This document shows, in pieces, positions 52,220 through 62,499 of a stretch of 64,000 nt of DNA. The stretch spans positions 12,944,493-13,008,492 of the forward strand of contig OX637362.1 in NCBI GenBank assembly GCA_951799405.1, written 5' to 3'. Below the pieces are notes generated by a model. The model ran no database searches, was not told where the DNA came from, and worked only from the letters and a program-made list of their open reading frames with translations. Within the stretch, counting starts at the first letter, position 1. Each line of letters opens with the position of its first letter. The position numbers and the translations under genes are program-made. This DNA is from Agapetus fuscipes (Eukaryota; Arthropoda; Insecta; Trichoptera; Glossosomatidae).

Positions 52220-52546
52220 ACGCAACTAAGCTTCGCATAAATCGTAACTTCTTGCCGCGTTATCCCCGAAGGGGTCGCATGTGGCGAGTTAAACCATTTT
52301 TATTTATACAGGCAAGGGGGCCGGCCTTACGCCAACCACTTCAGATGAAGTGGGAGTTTCCCAGCTACCGAGAGGGCTGGTACTCATTTATCGTGAAGGC
52401 TGATTCAACCTTGCCGGTATTTTATTTTGGAGTTTGAAATAAACACCGAAACGGGAAATAATTTCTGACACCCTCGGTGGGATTCGAACCCGAGCTCACG
52501 GCATGGAATACAAGCACTCTACTTATTGACAAATTGACCGGACTGA
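52220..52546 (-). mobile_element. SINE2 solo copy
   Basis: Minus strand: SINE2 head with B-box GGGTTCGAATCCC near 52485 through to ACGCAAC at 52221. Nearly full length. Confidence 0.85.
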
Positions 52547-52549
52547 TAC

Positions 52550-52875
52550 CTTAATATTTTAATACATTAATAAAACAAAAAGCACATTTAATATGACAAT
52601 ACAAGTTCCTTGAACAGCGTTTTGCGTTTTCACTACAATGGCTGTTTATCATAATACAATAATGCTAATAATGTATTTATGCTGATCGCAAGTACTAGTT
52701 GCGCTCTAAGCTGCAATCTATAATTCAATACAATCCACAATTCCCGATATTCCCCGCGGCTTGTTGCGCATTAAATATTTAATCAATAACCTTGCTACAC
52801 AATGCGAAACAGAGCCTTGGGAATCGAGCTAAACACGCTCGATTTGCAAAATGATTTGGTTTCTGAGAAAAATGA
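52550..52875. other. No recognised feature
   Basis: Unmatched sequence. Confidence 0.35.
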
Positions 52876-52879
52876 ATCG

Positions 52880-53450
52880 AAAAGGTCCATCCAGCCTTGC
52901 AGCTATTGGATCTTGCTTGGCGCTTTGTAGCGACGACCAAGCTCGTAAAAAGTCCGGTCGAGAGCTCAGTTGGTAGAATGCTTGCATTCTATACTGAGAG
53001 CAAGGATTCAATCCCCTCCGAGGGTGTCAGAAATGGTTTGATGATGATGATGATGATGATGATAATGAGTTGATGATTTCTTTATAGCGCCGTTTCGTGA
53101 TGTAGTCACTCCAAGGGCGCTGGTGCAAACGATGCCAGAAATTTGCTTGTCTTCAGTGCATTCCGGAACTTTCCATGGTCCTCTAGCTCTCTCACATGAT
53201 GATGACTTGGTATAGCGCCGTTTTGTGAAGATTGTCAGGTTTCCCTTTTCAGTGTATATTCCAAACCCAAATAAGGGTAAGATTCACTCATCCTTCACAT
53301 GAAATGAGATCCAGCTCCCTTGGAAGCTGGGAAACTTCCAGTTCAACTGAAGCGGTTGACGATAGACCGGTTCCTTTGCCCGTACAAATAAATTACCCCT
53401 TGGTGATAGCGCAGGAAAAATGTTACACTAGATGTGCAGCTAAGTTTCGT
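52880..53450 (+). mobile_element. 5'-truncated SINE1-SINE2, split by an L2 tail insertion
   Basis: The SINE1 body starts at GAAAAGGTCCATCCAGCC. The junction AAAAAGTCCGGTCGAGAGCT leads to SINE2, interrupted at about 53036-53232, then TTTCCCTTTTCAGTGTAT to the 3' end near 53450. Confidence 0.75.
53036..53232 (-). mobile_element. L2-type 3' end inserted in SINE2
   Basis: (GAT)n at 53039-53065 is the inverted tail repeat, followed by TATAGCGCCGTTTCGTGATG and a second TATAGCGCCGTTTTGTGAAG. GTCAG appears at both edges, a likely imperfect duplication. Confidence 0.65.
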
Positions 53451-53728
53451 ATGTTTATGTTTTGTTTATCCAAAAATTTCCAAATAATTTAACCGTGTGA
53501 TTAATTAAGGTAGCGAAGGCGCCGTAGCCGTTCCATTGATCCTTCTAACCGTAACGATACAAGCATTAAGTTGCTAACGATGTTGCAAAACTTTGCCCGG
53601 TGAGCAGACAGCTTTGTTACACGAAGGTGAGATTGACAGCGGCCAAAGTCACAGATTTCTCTGCCATAGATATATATTCAGCCAAAGATCTTGTCAAAAA
53701 TAAGCACACTCTACGCAATAGACGAGAT
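53450..53728. other. No recognised feature
   Basis: Unmatched sequence between two SINE copies. Confidence 0.3.
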
Positions 53729-53729
53729 A

Positions 53730-54390
53730 CGCAACTAAGCCAAACATATTGTCTACATATATTGACTGTCGACCTTCGCTCTGACCAGCCCACCATCACC
53801 GTTAGAGGAGGACTTAAGAAAATGCTGTTTTCGAAGAGCCACGGCGCCCTTGAGATGGTCTATGATCATTAAACGGCGCCACCTGGAATAAATTCATCAT
53901 CATCATCTTCATTATATAGTGTAACTTCTTGAAAGAAAAAATCTTTGAATGGGTCAAATGTGTCGATTAGGTACATATTTTTTTTTACGGGTAAGGGGGC
54001 TGGCCTCACACTAACCACTCTTCAGTTGAAGTGCGGGTTTTGCAGCTCCCACATGGGCTGGTTCTCGTTTCTTGTGAAGGTTGAGTACACTTTGGGATTG
54101 AACTCTTGGCATGGAATGCAAGCATTCTATCAACTGAGCTATCGACCGGACTTTCTACGAGCTTGGTCGTCGCTACAAAGCGCCAATTTTCAAGCAAGGC
54201 TCAGTTACTGTAAAGCTGGATGGACTTTTTGATGACCGGTCTTTGGAAAAGGTTGATGAATTTTTCAACCCATCGAAGAACAAATTTGAAAATATAAATG
54301 GTATGTTTTTTTGTGCTCCGCCAAGATTCCAATCCACAACCTTCCATTCACGAGTCCTAAGTGTTACCACTGGACTACAAACCGGTCAAT
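53730..54390 (-). mobile_element. SINE1-SINE2 composite, split by an L2 fragment
   Basis: ACGCAACTAAGCCAAACATAT is the SINE2 3' end. It resumes at 53916 (ATAGTGTAACTTCTTG) and continues through SINE2 and SINE1 to a head at about 54385. Confidence 0.8.
53751..53915 (+). mobile_element. L2-type 3' end inserted in SINE2
   Basis: A frame encoding RGGLKKMLFSKSHGALEMV ends at a stop, followed by ACGGCGCCACCTGGAATAAA and (TCA)n. It sits between ACATAT and TATAGTG of the interrupted SINE2. Confidence 0.75.
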
Positions 54391-54554
54391 ATCACATTAA
54401 TACACATGCTAATGCAATGGAGCAGGATATTAAATTAATTAAAAATTCTTGTTTTTTTGTTTTATTTTATTAAGGAAAAAAGCAATAACAGTGGGATAAT
54501 ATAATAAAGATGAACAATAAACAAATTACAATACCAGTGAGTTTTCCATTAATT

Positions 54555-54800
54555 ATTGATTTGGTTGGATGGATGGGTGTCGTGGTAGAGGAAGACCGAA
54601 AAAAGTATGGATGGACCAAATTTCCGAAATTACGAATGAATGTACTCGTTATATCCAGAGTCATAATAAAAGGAGAGCCTGTATGAAGAAGGCTATGTCT
54701 CTGTAGAAAGGTAAAGAAGTGTGTAAGGACAGAAAGAAATGGCGATTGATGTGTGGTGTTGGCGGCTAGGGTTTTTTTTAATTTAAATTTGTTTTCTGTT
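54555..54800 (+). pseudogene. RTEfam ORF2 C-terminal fragment, broken
   Basis: CRGRGRPKKVWMDQISEI and KKAMSL, then a premature stop, then CKDRKKWRLMCGVGG. Small insertions and a stop break the frame. Confidence 0.7.
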
Positions 54801-54863
54801 AGTTTTTGATGTCCATACATGTTATAATTGGTTGATATTAAAAATGTAAATTGTTGTGTTTGT

Positions 54864-55065
54864 TTCGTGACTTATGGGTTGGTATGCGGCTGATCACCCA
54901 TACTGTAGAAAGAGTGAATTTGAGATTCAGGTTTGTATATTGTAGGTCCACATGCGGCATGTTTAAGCGCGAACTTATACGTGTCTGTTTTGTGAAAATG
55001 CATATAATGTGAATCTCTAACTATGCATATATTTTGCAACTTAGATTAGATAAGATTAGATTGAG
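54864..55065 (+). repeat. R260 copy, internally deleted, TTAGA tail
   Basis: GTTTCGTGACTTATGGGTTG, then about 60 bp missing before TTGAGATTCAGG, ending TTAGATTAGATAAGATTAGA. Confidence 0.8.
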
Positions 55066-55088
55066 TTTGTTACAATAAAGACCATAAT

Positions 55089-55413
55089 AATAATCTATAA
55101 TCTATAATCTATAATCTAAGTTGCAAGGATATATTCATTTAAAGCTCTCAGATGTATGCCCACAAACCAACAAGTGTAGTTCGCGCTTACAAATGCTGAA
55201 TGTGTACTTACAAATAAAATCCAAACCTCAAATGAACATAAGCCCCACAACTTTTGCCGACCTTCCCTGAAACAGGGGTGACATTGGCAAAGTGAACCAT
55301 TTTTTACAGTATGGGTGATCAGCCTCATACCAACCTATAAGTCAAGGAATATGAATAATAAATTACATTTAAATATAAAAAAGAACAAAACCTTACAAAG
55401 AAATCTATACAAA
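55089..55413 (-). repeat. R260 copy with upstream extension
   Basis: Three TTATAGA tail units, full body, then the same about 70-bp extension as 50178-50505. The two are very similar throughout, suggesting recent copying. Confidence 0.9.
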
Positions 55414-55459
55414 AAAAAGTAAAAAATTTCCTATGCAAAAAATGTAGCAAATGAATACA

Positions 55460-56170
55460 CCAACATTAGAAATCAACATTGCAGATTAGCCGCCACTTCT
55501 TCCTGTCCTTGCATACTTCTTTCATTTCATCCAGAGTCATAACCTTTTTCATACAAGTCCTCCTTTTATTATGACTCTGGATATCCCATTCATTCGCTAT
55601 TTCAGAGATTTGATCCTTCCATACTTTTCTCGGTCTTCCTCTACCACGACATTCATCTATTCTAGCAACATATACTTTCTTCGTCAATCTTTCATCACTC
55701 ATTCTCTCCAAATGCCCGAACCATCTTAACATACTTCTTTTAATCTTCACTTTCACACTTTCCCTTACAGCACATTCTTCTCTTACAAAATCATTCCTCA
55801 CCCTGTCACTTCGTTTTTTCCCAATCATACTTCTTAGATAGTCCATTTCTACTGTATGGACTTTACTAATTTCCCTTTCACTCACCGTCCAGGCTTCACT
55901 TCCATACATCAAGGTTGGCACTAGTATACCACCGTGCACCGCCAATCTAACATTTTTTGAGAGATTTTGGTTCCTGGCGATGCAAGCGGTCGCACCCAGT
56001 ACACACCTGCCTTTCATTATTCTTCTTTCAAATTCACCGGCCATTCTCTCATCTTTTTCAAACTTACTTCCCAAATATGCAAACTCATTTACAACATCAA
56101 CATTCATTCCATTAATTTTAAATTCATAATTCATATTTTCATCATCTCTTTCAAAAATCAAAACTTTCGT
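55460..56170 (-). pseudogene. RTEfam ORF2 3' half, longest copy
   Basis: A 231-codon open frame (56161 to 55466) begins inside the ORF. It has VNEFAYLGSKFEKDERMAGE, RRIMKGRCVLGA, LVPTLMYGSEAWTVSEREIS, RSMIGKKRSDRVRNDFVREE, RSMLRWFGHLERMSDERLTK, then CRGRGRPRKVWKDQISEIAN. YLGS and YGSEAWT are standard motifs downstream of the reverse transcriptase active site. The FADD motif is not included. It is 5'-truncated, with the open frame suggesting low age. Confidence 0.85.
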
Positions 56171-56175
56171 CTTTC

Positions 56176-56550
56176 ACGAAATATCTTGTTGATAGTAGAG
56201 AACTGGCTAATCAGTCTCGTTCTTATTATTTATCCTGCAGTCCGTTGAACATCATTTGGTAATTTCAGCCGTGGTCTCTTCTTGACCACTTTTTGGTCAT
56301 TTTAATTGTCTATATGACGAGTGATCTTGTCGTGGACAGGATATTTTCAACAAAATAACTTGTTGATGGTTGAGAACTGGTTAATCTGTCTCGTCGATAT
56401 TATTTACCCTGCAGTCCCTTAAACATAATTTTAGGCATTTCAGCTATGGTCTCTTCTTGACCACTTTTTGGTCATTTGAAATGTCTATATAACGAGTGAT
56501 CTTGTCGTGGACAGGATATTTTCAACAAAATACGTTGTTTGGTAGAGAAC
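56176..56550 (+). repeat. Two tandem copies of a 182-bp repeat
   Basis: GTCGTGGACAGGATATTTTC recurs at about 56331 and 56513. The preceding GTCTCTTCTTGACCACTTTT block is likewise repeated at the same spacing. Confidence 0.85.
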
Positions 56551-56780
56551 TGGTTAAACCACCTCACGGTTATCATTATTTGCTTGTTTACAAAATTATC
56601 GAGGCTCTACGACATTGAAATGTTTGTAGTTTGATCTAGTTTCACAAAGCTCAAACATTATTTTACCTGAACATAATTATTTGATCTTGAACAATTTGAT
56701 TTAGAGATTTTAATTAAACAGTTGTTTTGTTTATACGAGTATATTTTTCTTGATTTTGACGTTAATATTTTTTAAACTAT
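56551..56780. other. Short unmatched interval
   Basis: AT-rich sequence without a recognised feature. Confidence 0.3.
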
Positions 56781-56782
56781 TA

Positions 56783-56903
56783 AGCTACTATGAGGCTGAC
56801 CCCCATGTTGTATTTTTTTTCACTTATCCAACATCACCCCTGTTCCAAGGAAGGTCAAACCGAGTTGCAGGGCTTATGCTCATGTGAGATTGGGTTCTTA
56901 TAT
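56783..56903 (+). repeat. R260 copy split by the second LTR-like element
   Basis: TATGAGGCTGACCCCCATG to GGGTTCTTATAT, resuming at 57490 (TATATTGAAGGTCCACATAC) and ending near 57605. Confidence 0.85.
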
Positions 56904-57489
56904 TGGTGACGCATTAATGGCGTCATCTGTTTTATTTTTAATTAATTAGTCTAAAGAAGCGAATTGTCATGTTGGTCTGTCATAAACTGAAATAAAAGTG
57001 CAAATAAATCGCAAGATGTCAGTATCAACTTTTTTGACACGGAGCAACGTGAAACTAGCAATTAATTGAAGACTTCCGTTTCTGTCGTTGTTGCATGCAG
57101 ACACGTTTTTATGTGTCTCGACCGATTTGAAATTTAACCGTAAAAATCTGTGAGTGAGTGTGATTGTTTTTAATATAACTTCCAAGTGCGGCAGTTGTGA
57201 ACAGAGCTCAGCTCCACAGGATCCTGAGAAAACGAGCATCATTTTGGACCAGCAGCACAATTGAGGTGAGTGGCGGTCCTTTGATTTTCGCTTCTTTTTA
57301 GTACGGGAAAGTCGTCCAACATTGAAAGCCACCTAGTGAAGGTTGGTTTTTGTTTGAGAGAGAAAATATCTAGGCAGTAGATCTAAATCTTTTCATATCT
57401 CTCATTTGGAGAATACAGTGCAGTTTCTCCATTTGTTTTTTTGTATTTATATAATCCCTGAGGGGTAAAAGTTACACCTTGCCCCTCCA
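56904..57489. mobile_element. 586-bp LTR-like insertion, second copy
   Basis: Starts TGGTGACGCATTAATGGC and ends GCCCCTCCA, inverse to the copy at 41298. A 5-bp duplication TATAT flanks it (56899-56903 and 57490-57494). Short palindromes (GGTGACGC with GGCGTCATC, CCCTGAGGGG) lie at the ends. The frame at 56967-57332 is a shadow. Confidence 0.75.
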
Positions 57490-57605
57490 TATATTGAAGG
57501 TCCACATACTGAATGTGTACCCGCGAACTTACACGTGTCTGCTTTTGAGAATGCATGTAATGTGAATTTAAAATTTTAATATATTTTGGCAACTTAGATT
57601 ACAGA
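57490..57605 (+). repeat. R260 copy, second part
   Basis: Continues the 56783 copy to TTGGCAACTTAGATTACAGA. Confidence 0.8.
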
Positions 57606-57764
57606 TAGATGCCATGTAAATGATACCTTTAAAAGTTAAACGTATCTCTTTTTATATACACGTCTTGTTAAATTTTTCCTAATAACAAGTCGCTCCACAG
57701 TGCTCGTTTGGCTTATCTTCCATCTGATTAAAAAATGAGTTTTAAATTAAATGGATTAAAGAAT

Positions 57765-57870
57765 CACATTTTGCACAATCTGAGCTAAAAAAGAAACGTA
57801 AAACACGATACTTTGAGGGTTATTTTAAACATTTTTAATATCAATTAACAAAAGGTAAATAGAAAAACAA
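57765..57870 (-). repeat. Partial copy of the 17119 MITE core
   Basis: GCACAATCTGAGCTAAAAAA and ATACTTTGAGGGTTATTTTA match 17180-17240. Confidence 0.55.
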
Positions 57871-57879
57871 CTTTGTTTT

Positions 57880-57930
57880 CGATTACTATGAGTATATTTT
57901 AATTCCACGACCGGTTTCGTTTTTGTCGGG
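57880..57930 (-). other. Hammerhead-like 3' half
   Basis: Minus strand CAAAAACGAAACCGGTCGTG has the GAAAC, two-base loop and GGTC-GTG arrangement of the motif at 37763-37810. The CTGANGA half is absent. Confidence 0.4.
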
Positions 57931-57939
57931 GTTATAGCC

Positions 57940-58195
57940 GCGGGGGCCAAGAGGGCTGATCTTTCTAGCGTGTTTCGAATGGAACAACGTTGGTTCGATC
58001 CCCGCTTGGGTCACTTGACTTTAACTTTGACCCTGGTTCAACAGATGTTATTGGGTAATTATTATTTAATAATTCATTAATAATAAACAATAATGAATTA
58101 TTAAATGATGATATTAATACCTGTTTCTGGCCAGGCAGAATAGGTTGGTGAATTGCATTCCTCTTCACAAATCTATTTTTTAAAAAAAAAAAAAA
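57940..58195 (+). mobile_element. S3 SINE-like copy
   Basis: GGCCAAGAGGGCTGATCTTT, B-box GGTTCGATCCCC, GACCCTGGTTCAACAGATG, AT palindrome, GGAATTGCATTCC-like end and a run of A. Confidence 0.75.
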
Positions 58196-58199
58196 AAAA

Positions 58200-58605
58200 A
58201 CAATGTGAAATAACCTTTGATGGACATAAGAGAAACAAGCACTAAGCGGACGAAGTAAAATTTCCACCTTCGTGAGAAGTTATTTGTTTCTTTGAAGATA
58301 TTGTGAATACTCTAATACGCCGTACAATTGATCTTTCTTAAGCATCGAAGTTAATTAACAATACATGCCGCCTTTGACTTATCAACGTGTCACGATATGA
58401 AGCTTAGATATAAGAGCACGCTAAAGTGATCTCTGGAACATTTTACACTTATGAAACATTAAAAAGGTACTTAATTTAATAGAATGTGGTTACCTTCCCT
58501 AGTAGATTTAAACGGGAGGCTTTTTGCACCGAATAGCCAAGCCACACCCTCCTCCATGCAACAGTTATAAAAAGGTGACAAAAGTACAAATTTAGCTTTT
58601 GAATT
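58200..58605. other. No recognised feature
   Basis: Unmatched sequence. Confidence 0.35.
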
Positions 58606-58607
58606 CT

Positions 58608-58852
58608 TTAACTTATATTTTGGTATGAGACTGACCACCCATACTGTAAAAAATGGTTCACTTTGCGAATGTCACCCTTGTGTCAGGGAAGGTCGGCAAA
58701 AGTTGTAGGGTGAATGTTCATTTGAAGTTTGGATTTTATTTGTAAGTACACATTCAGCATTTGTTAGCGCGAACTACACGTGTTTGTTTGTGGGCATGCA
58801 TGTGATATGAGCTTTTAATGTTTATATATCGTTGCAACTTAGATTGTAGAAT
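58608..58852 (+). repeat. R260 copy
   Basis: TTAACTTATATTTTGGTATG to GCAACTTAGATTGTAGA. Confidence 0.8.
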
Positions 58853-58854
58853 AG

Positions 58855-58945
58855 AAAATCTCCGTCGAAATAGCACACAGAATTTGTGAACAAACGTATA
58901 CAAGAAGTCAAAGCAATGCACCATGGTCAAAGCCCAGAAGAGCAA
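58855..58945 (+). repeat. Penelope-like 3' region fragment
   Basis: GTGAACAAACGTATACAAG and CACCATGGTCAAAGCCCAG loosely follow 50590-50700. Confidence 0.4.
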
Positions 58946-58999
58946 TGTTGAGAAACTTTAGAAGCTGTTTTAAGTCATTTAGGAATTTACCTGCTCAAG

Positions 59000-59135
59000 T
59001 ACATGTCCCCTTGGGAGCTGGTAAACCTCCACTTCAACTGAAGAGGTTGGCGTAAGGCTGACACCCTTTTATGTAAAAAATAGGTTCCATTTGCGATCCC
59101 TTCTGAAGAATGCGGAAAGAAGTTACAGTATATCG
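59000..59135 (+). mobile_element. SINE2 internal fragment
   Basis: GTCCCCTTGGGAGCTGGTAA to AAGAAGTTACAGTATAT. It lacks head and terminal GCTTAGTTGCG. Confidence 0.7.
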
Positions 59136-59139
59136 GCAC

Positions 59140-59400
59140 GTCGAAAGTAAAACTGAATATCCGCTTTTTCAATGATTTGAAACATTGTGTATAAAACGTT
59201 TAATTGGGTGTAAGTTCTTATAGTTAGTGAACTATTAATAAGGAATTGCTCATGAAAAAATGCTAAACTGCAGGATTTTCAGACAGGATTTTTCGTATGG
59301 TTTTGTTCTCGTAGAAAGTAGGAACGAAGTTGTATTTATCAGAGTAACCTACGATAGTTTCATGTGTCACTTTTTCAGTTTTACCTTTAAGGTATTTTTT
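59140..59400. other. Unmatched, with one MITE-end match
   Basis: CAGTTTTACCTTTAAGGT at about 59378-59395 equals the terminal inverted repeat of the MITE at 10661-15004. No partner end was seen nearby. Confidence 0.45.
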
Positions 59401-59403
59401 TAT

Positions 59404-59700
59404 TACATTGTCCGTAGTCTAACGGTAACGCTTCGAACTCATAAATGGAAGGTTGTGGGCTCGAACCCCAGCGGCTCACAAAAAAAATACCATTTATATT
59501 TTCAACTATGCTCTTCGCTGGGTTGAAAAAATCTTATTTATTTTACAAAGCTCCATCCAGCCTTACAGCATCTAGGTCTTGCTTGAATATTGAGGGTTTC
59601 TATAGCGACGACAAAGCTCGCAGAGGGCTCTTTATGATTGCACAAAAACGTGATTTACACAAAAACTGCACTCACCAACTAAATCATCCTAATATTATTG
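59404..59700 (+). mobile_element. SINE1 with L2-type tail
   Basis: TTGTCCGTAGTCTAACGGTA head, B-box GGGCTCGAACCCC, body to AGCTCGCAGAGGGCTCTT, then a disrupted tail ending in ATTATTG. Confidence 0.75.
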
Positions 59701-59704
59701 TTAT

Positions 59705-59820
59705 CGATAATTACACAATCAGCATTTGTAAGCGCGAACTACCGTGTTTTTTTGTGGGCATACATCTGAGAGCTTTTAATGAATATATCCTTGCAACTTA
59801 GATTATAGATTATAGATATA
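59705..59820 (+). repeat. R260 copy, 5'-truncated, TTATAGA tail
   Basis: TTACACAATCAGCATTTGTA to TTAGATTATAGATTATAGAT. Lies directly after the SINE1 tail. Confidence 0.85.
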
Positions 59821-59824
59821 TTTA

Positions 59825-60640
59825 GCTTAAGTGCGTTTTTTTAACCGTTACACATTTCGAGGCTTTCCTTCTGTTCGCCAGGTATTCTTAAGGCAACGCT
59901 GCCACTATTACATTAACCCGAAAACAAAGTTAATTAAGGCTTTAAGTGAAGCTACTTCCTCGATCATTAAGGCTCGCCTGAGGCGGACTATTTCCTTCTA
60001 TGATTTTCTGCATAGCAGGAACATCTCAAAGCAGGAACAAACAATAACTCAAAAAAATCGTTTAATAAAAATATCTCAAAAGCAAAACGCTCACTTGAAG
60101 CACTGTTTCAGAATCTTATTTTTTTTCGTATACTCTGTGCTGAAGTTTGTGTAATGTTCTGTACTTGGAGTGTTTGTGAAGGTTTCTTATTACGATATAA
60201 CGTGACCTAACAAAGTGGCTTTCTCTCACGGAACAAGCGTAGACTTACGTGTGTGAGGCGTAGAGGGAAGAAAAAAAATTGAACTGGATCGTAGAGGCTT
60301 TGACTATAGTATTTTTAGACACAAAAGTTGATAAATTTTGAAGAACTGAAGTGTTTGTAGCCATATCTACAGATTTTTTAAATCCGACCTGAAACCAATT
60401 AAACATTTAAAATATGAGAATATGAATTTATATTCATCCTTAAAAAAATCGTTAATAGTCTTTGGTGTAGGAGAAGTTATGTTTTGAAATCAGATCAAAA
60501 AGCAATGTTTTGAATGGTGTTGAAAATATCAATTGCCAGTTTTCAAAAAGATTTTTAAATAAAAGATGAAAAGTGCGTTAAAATTTAAAATGACAACACT
60601 ACGCACCTAACAGCACTACTACATAAAATAAGAACAACTG
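59825..60640. other. No recognised feature
   Basis: The open frame at 59831-60154 (107 codons, Arg/Lys-rich) has no similarity I recognise. The rest is AT-rich. Confidence 0.3.
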
Positions 60641-60649
60641 CAACATCAT

Positions 60650-60840
60650 CAACACCTCTGCGGCACTACGACAAGTCACCTGGTGTCTATTAAATCCCTT
60701 GTAGCTGTGGATTATCATATGTGGGAACCACAAAACGATTTGTCAATACACGGGTTAAGGAACACAAAAGGAGCTGCAGACTAGGGCAGACAGAAAAATC
60801 TGCTGTAGCGGACAACCACAATATAATTTTCAATGAGTAA
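60650..60840 (+). pseudogene. Penelope-like GIY-YIG endonuclease remnant
   Basis: From 60682 the frame reads GVY, stop, IPCSCGLSYVGTTKRFVNTR, VKEHKRSCRLGQTEKSAVAD, HNIIFNE and a stop. GVY followed by YVG, then the R...EH catalytic-like stretch and a His, is the GIY-YIG nuclease as found at the C-terminus of Penelope-like reverse transcriptases. A premature stop and loss of the upstream reverse transcriptase show it is dead. Confidence 0.75.
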
Positions 60841-60949
60841 AAATAATTACAAAATCTCGTAGTTATTATGCACGGCCTTAAAGAGAAACCATTGAAAACT
60901 ATAAAAATAAAATTTCAAAACTTTGTTGAACATGATTTAAGCTGTGACA

Positions 60950-61140
60950 CAGGGTAGTTTTACGCCAAACAATCAAAGCTTTCATTCAAACATCAGAAGA
61001 GAGCAAAGCTCCGAATAAGTTACACAGTGGAGACAAAACGTAAGCTTAAGTCTTCAAGAAGTCTAAAGAAAAAGAAAAAAGAAGAACAAAACTATGGACC
61101 ACGGTCAAAGCACGGGAAGACAAAAACAAGCAACTACAAG
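60950..61140 (+). repeat. Penelope-like 3' region
   Basis: CTCCGAATAAGTTACACAGT, GGAGACAAAACGTAAGC and TAAGTCTTCAAGAAGTC follow the endonuclease remnant by about 110 bp. They have a better-preserved relative at 50535-50710. Confidence 0.65.
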
Positions 61141-61468
61141 TCTCACTGAAATCTAGGGTGTCTAACAGAATCGCATAGAATTCCTGTATTAAATAAATAT
61201 GTATATTTCTTACCAAATCGTCCACAATATCCCCTAAAATATCAATAGTGCTATTGTCTCTATTATTATGTACGTAAGAATACAAAGCTTCAGTCACCTT
61301 CCTCCGCAGGGCCCTGAGGGCAAACGTTCAAATTATAACACTCAAAGGGTTCCTTCACAGTCTGCCAAGCAACGTAAGGGTGGAAACCAACTGACTGCTC
61401 ATTAAAAACTCCACACAAATAATATTTACTAATTGAATATCACGTTTTAACTCTTGTGTAAAAGCTAC
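61141..61468. other. No recognised feature
   Basis: Unmatched sequence. Confidence 0.3.
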
Positions 61469-61469
61469 T

Positions 61470-61511
61470 ACAATCATTAGTCTGAGTCGCAAAAATATAT
61501 ATTAACATTTA
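61470..61511 (-). repeat. R260 copy split by a TA-flanked element
   Basis: AGTCTGAGTCGCAAAAATAT and ATTAACATTTA, resuming at 62076 (TAAAAATTCATATTAAAAGC) and ending near 62265. Confidence 0.7.
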
Positions 61512-62075
61512 GGGCCTGTTGGGTAAAGAATGAATGCAGCTTGAAAGAGGATGTGAAAGCTAAGGTACAAAAGAATGTGATGAGATGGTTTGGACATGTG
61601 GAAAGAATGAATGATGATAGACTGACAAAGTATGTATATATCTAGAGGAAATGTGAAAGGTAAAAGAGGTAGGAGATGACCGATAAAAGTATGGAGTGAT
61701 CAGATTGAGGAGAAGATTGTGAAAGAAGAAAATGCATGGAAAAGGTGATGGATATGAATGAATTGAAAAAAGTATGTAAGGATAGGAAGAAATGGAAGCA
61801 GCTCTGCAGAGGCTCTGGCCCTCCCTAGCGGATTGGCGACAGAGTTACAGTATTACAGTTACAGTGCACCAAAGTCTAAAGTGTGATTTCTCCCAAAAAA
61901 TTAAAAAAATGGTTGCATATATGTAAATCAGCTGATGTACATCATCTCTCCTGTTCGAATTCCATCATATCATTACTTACTTCCGAGAAATATTTAAACG
62001 AGGTCTTTTACAGAATTAAGGCATCAAATTTGATGTGTCAATCAAATACTGATTTGAGGTTGGTGCAACAGGCCC
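61512..62075. mobile_element. TIR element flanked by TA, about 564 bp
   Basis: GGGCCTGTTG at the left is the inverse of CAACAGGCCC at the right. TA lies on both sides, and removal restores CATTTAAAATTCATATT of R260. A Tc1/mariner-type non-autonomous element is the simplest reading. It carries an RTEfam LINE fragment. Confidence 0.6.
61530..61870 (+). pseudogene. RTEfam ORF2 C-terminal fragment with (TTACAG)n tail
   Basis: MRWFGHVERMNDDRLTKYVY-like sequence, a stop, then GRPIKVWSDQIEEK and KKVCKDRKKWKQLCRGSG with deletions. The tail TTACAGTATTACAGTTACAG matches the element at 1-263. Confidence 0.7.
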
Positions 62076-62265
62076 TAAAAATTCATATTAAAAGCAAAAT
62101 ATGCTGCATGACAAGTACAAACAAATTATAACCCAAACCTCAAGTGAACATGCGCCCTGCAACTCTTCTCGACTTTTCTTGAGACAGGGGTGACATTGTC
62201 AAAGGGAACCATTTTTTACACTATGGGCAGTCAGCCTCATCCCAAGTTATAAATCAAAGTTTACA
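62076..62265 (-). repeat. R260 copy, second part
   Basis: TTCATATTAAAAGCAAAATA to GTCAGCCTCATCCCAAGTTA. Diverged. Confidence 0.7.
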
Positions 62266-62361
62266 TCGAAACAAAAAATCAGATCGGATAACGTCGGGTT
62301 CGAACTCAAGATTTTAAGCTCCAAAAGCAAACACCCTGCTCACTTTGGCCACCGACCACAA

Positions 62362-62495
62362 ATCTAATCTAAGTTGCAAAGATATGTTATATTGGTGACT
62401 CACATTATATGCATTTTCACAAGCAGACACGTATGAGTTTGCGCATAAACATGCCGCATGTGGACATTTACATAAATATCCAAATCTCAAACGAA
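62362..62495 (-). repeat. R260 copy, landmark half missing
   Basis: AATCTAATCTAAGTTGCAAA to CCAAATCTCAAACGAAAAA. Confidence 0.8.
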
Positions 62496-62499
62496 AAAA

